52,769 nucleotides of DNA, from contig CADACE010000046.1 in NCBI GenBank assembly GCA_902786265.1, positions 1 to 52,769 of the forward strand. Direction: 5' to 3'. A program made the position numbers and the translations under genes. The notes under the pieces were generated by a model. The model was given only the letters and a program-made list of their open reading frames with translations. It did no database searches and was not told the origin of the DNA. The stretch's first letter is position 1, and every line of letters begins with the position of its first letter. This DNA comes from an uncultured Chloroflexota bacterium (lineage in GTDB: Bacteria > Chloroflexota > Anaerolineae > Anaerolineales > Anaerolineaceae). Positions 52,128-52,769 of the stretch are shown here, piece after piece.

Positions 52128-52769
52128 ATGAAAAAAAGCATATCTGTGTTGTTAGCTGTTTTGCTGGTATTCAGCTTTGTGCTGACTGCCTGTGATTCAG
52201 GAAAACAGGTTGCCACTCAGGTGCCTGCTGTGGTTGAAACTGTTGAAGAAAAAGTCGAAGAAGTCAAGACTGATGTCGAAGAACAGAAAACCGCTGTTGA
52301 AGAAAAGGTTGAGGAAGTAAAGACCGATGTCCAGGAACAGGTCGAAGAAGCCAAGACCGCTGTCGAAGAACAGAAGACTGCTGTTGAAGAAAAGGTCGAA
52401 GAAGTAAAGACCGACGTCCAGGAACAGGTCGAAGAAGCCAAGACCGCTGTCGAAGAACAGAAGACTGCTGTTGAAGAAAAGGTCGAAGAAGCCAAGACCG
52501 CTGTCGAAGAACAGAAGACTGCTGTTGAAGAAAAGGTCGAGGAAGTAAAGACCGCTGTTGAAGAACAGAAGGCTGCTGTCGAAGAAGCTGTTTCCGATAC
52601 AACCGCGGAAGACGGCGAAGTCTGGCATCTGGGCATTCTGGTCCACTCTCTGGACAATGAATTCTGGGCACAGGAAGCCAAGGGCGGCGAACTCTTCGCT
52701 GATTCCAAGGATGACGTGGTTGCCCAGGTTCTCGCCACCGATGGTGATGACAACAAAGAAATGCAGGCT
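52128..52769 (+). CDS. Lipoprotein sugar-binding protein with coiled-coil stalk (partial)
   Basis: Open to the end of the window (214 codons, no stop). Strong GAAGGAG site six bases before the ATG. The signal peptide ends in the lipobox LTAC with lipidated Cys22. Residues about 35-148 are an uninterrupted heptad coiled coil built from VEEQKTA, VEEKVEE and VKTDVQEQ units, all Glu, Lys, Val and Ala. From about 155 a Peripla_BP_4 ribose-type binding domain begins (WHLGILVHSLDNEFWAQEAK). The stalk would hold the binding domain about 15 nm from the membrane. The family normally has no such linker. Transporter genes presumably follow outside the window. Confidence 0.9.
   Translation, partial: MKKSISVLLAVLLVFSFVLTACDSGKQVATQVPAVVETVEEKVEEVKTDVEEQKTAVEEKVEEVKTDVQEQVEEAKTAVEEQKTAVEEKVEEVKTDVQEQVEEAKTAVEEQKTAVEEKVEEAKTAVEEQKTAVEEKVEEVKTAVEEQKAAVEEAVSDTTAEDGEVWHLGILVHSLDNEFWAQEAKGGELFADSKDDVVAQVLATDGDDNKEMQA
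52236..52590 (+). repeat. Tandem coding repeats of the coiled-coil stalk
   Basis: In-frame near-identical units based on GTTGAAGAA, GAACAGAAGACTGCT and GTAAAGACCGAC, in multiples of 21 bases, with a longer repeat of about 84 bases. Such a region is prone to copy-number change by slippage or recombination. Confidence 0.8.

Overview
The window reads as about 52.8 kb of a carbohydrate-degrading anaerobe chromosome, with genes on both strands and no phage, plasmid, rRNA or tRNA genes that I could find. Clues to the host are indirect. The fused chorismate mutase-prephenate dehydratase, a PyrR-type attenuator, a YczE-like protein, a PrdX-like editing protein, a YesM/YesN-type kinase and regulator, a YunG-like protein and a GH120 xylosidase resemble gut or rumen Bacillota (Clostridia). 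However, two of three sugar-binding proteins have plain Sec signals instead of lipoboxes, and intergenic DNA is full of 7-bp repeats, so another phylum such as Chloroflexota (Anaerolineae) cannot be excluded.

Layout. 0.2-5.0 kb (minus): ribose-type ABC importer (binding protein, ATPase, permease) and a Gfo/Idh/MocA dehydrogenase, behind a promoter with a perfect LacI-type operator. 5.2-6.8 kb: pyrF-pyrE behind a three-hairpin attenuator with a PyrR-like loop. 7.1-8.0 kb: Fic protein with an HTH domain. 8.3-12.2 kb (minus): glgA, tyrA, pheA; the glycogen synthase carries a C-terminal SCP2-like domain. 12.5-14.1 kb: rfbD-rfbC. 14.2-19.6 kb: YczE-like protein, rpsO, a strongly folded leader, pnp and a GtrII-type membrane glucosyltransferase. 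19.9-25.4 kb: chitobiose phosphorylase-like GH94, phosphosugar mutase and YesM-type kinase. 25.6-26.8 kb: DinJ antitoxin with a toxin gene split by about 430 bp of AT-rich DNA that contains its own promoter, folded transcript and terminator. 27.0-38.0 kb (minus): hybrid sensor kinase, then several poorly characterised proteins, including a 1087-residue protein with a permuted papain-like core, a secreted protein and a Sel1/SH3 protein. 38.3-42.4 kb: second sugar ABC importer and a YesN-type regulator. 42.4-47.8 kb (minus): PrdX, GH38 mannosidase, PfkB kinase, exported carbonic anhydrase. 48.1-52.0 kb: YunG-like protein, metallo-hydrolase, GH120 xylosidase, HAD phosphatase. The window ends inside a lipoprotein binding protein that has a long coiled-coil stalk.

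Together the genes describe uptake of sugars and oligosaccharides, their intracellular cleavage by phosphorolysis (GH94) or hydrolysis (GH38, GH120), entry into hexose-phosphate pools and storage as glycogen, with housekeeping pyrimidine, aromatic amino acid and RNA-turnover genes between them. The most unusual signals are the split toxin gene with an embedded RNA unit, the GlgA-SCP2 fusion, the 1087-residue protease-like protein, the pyr attenuator and the heptad-repeat arrays.
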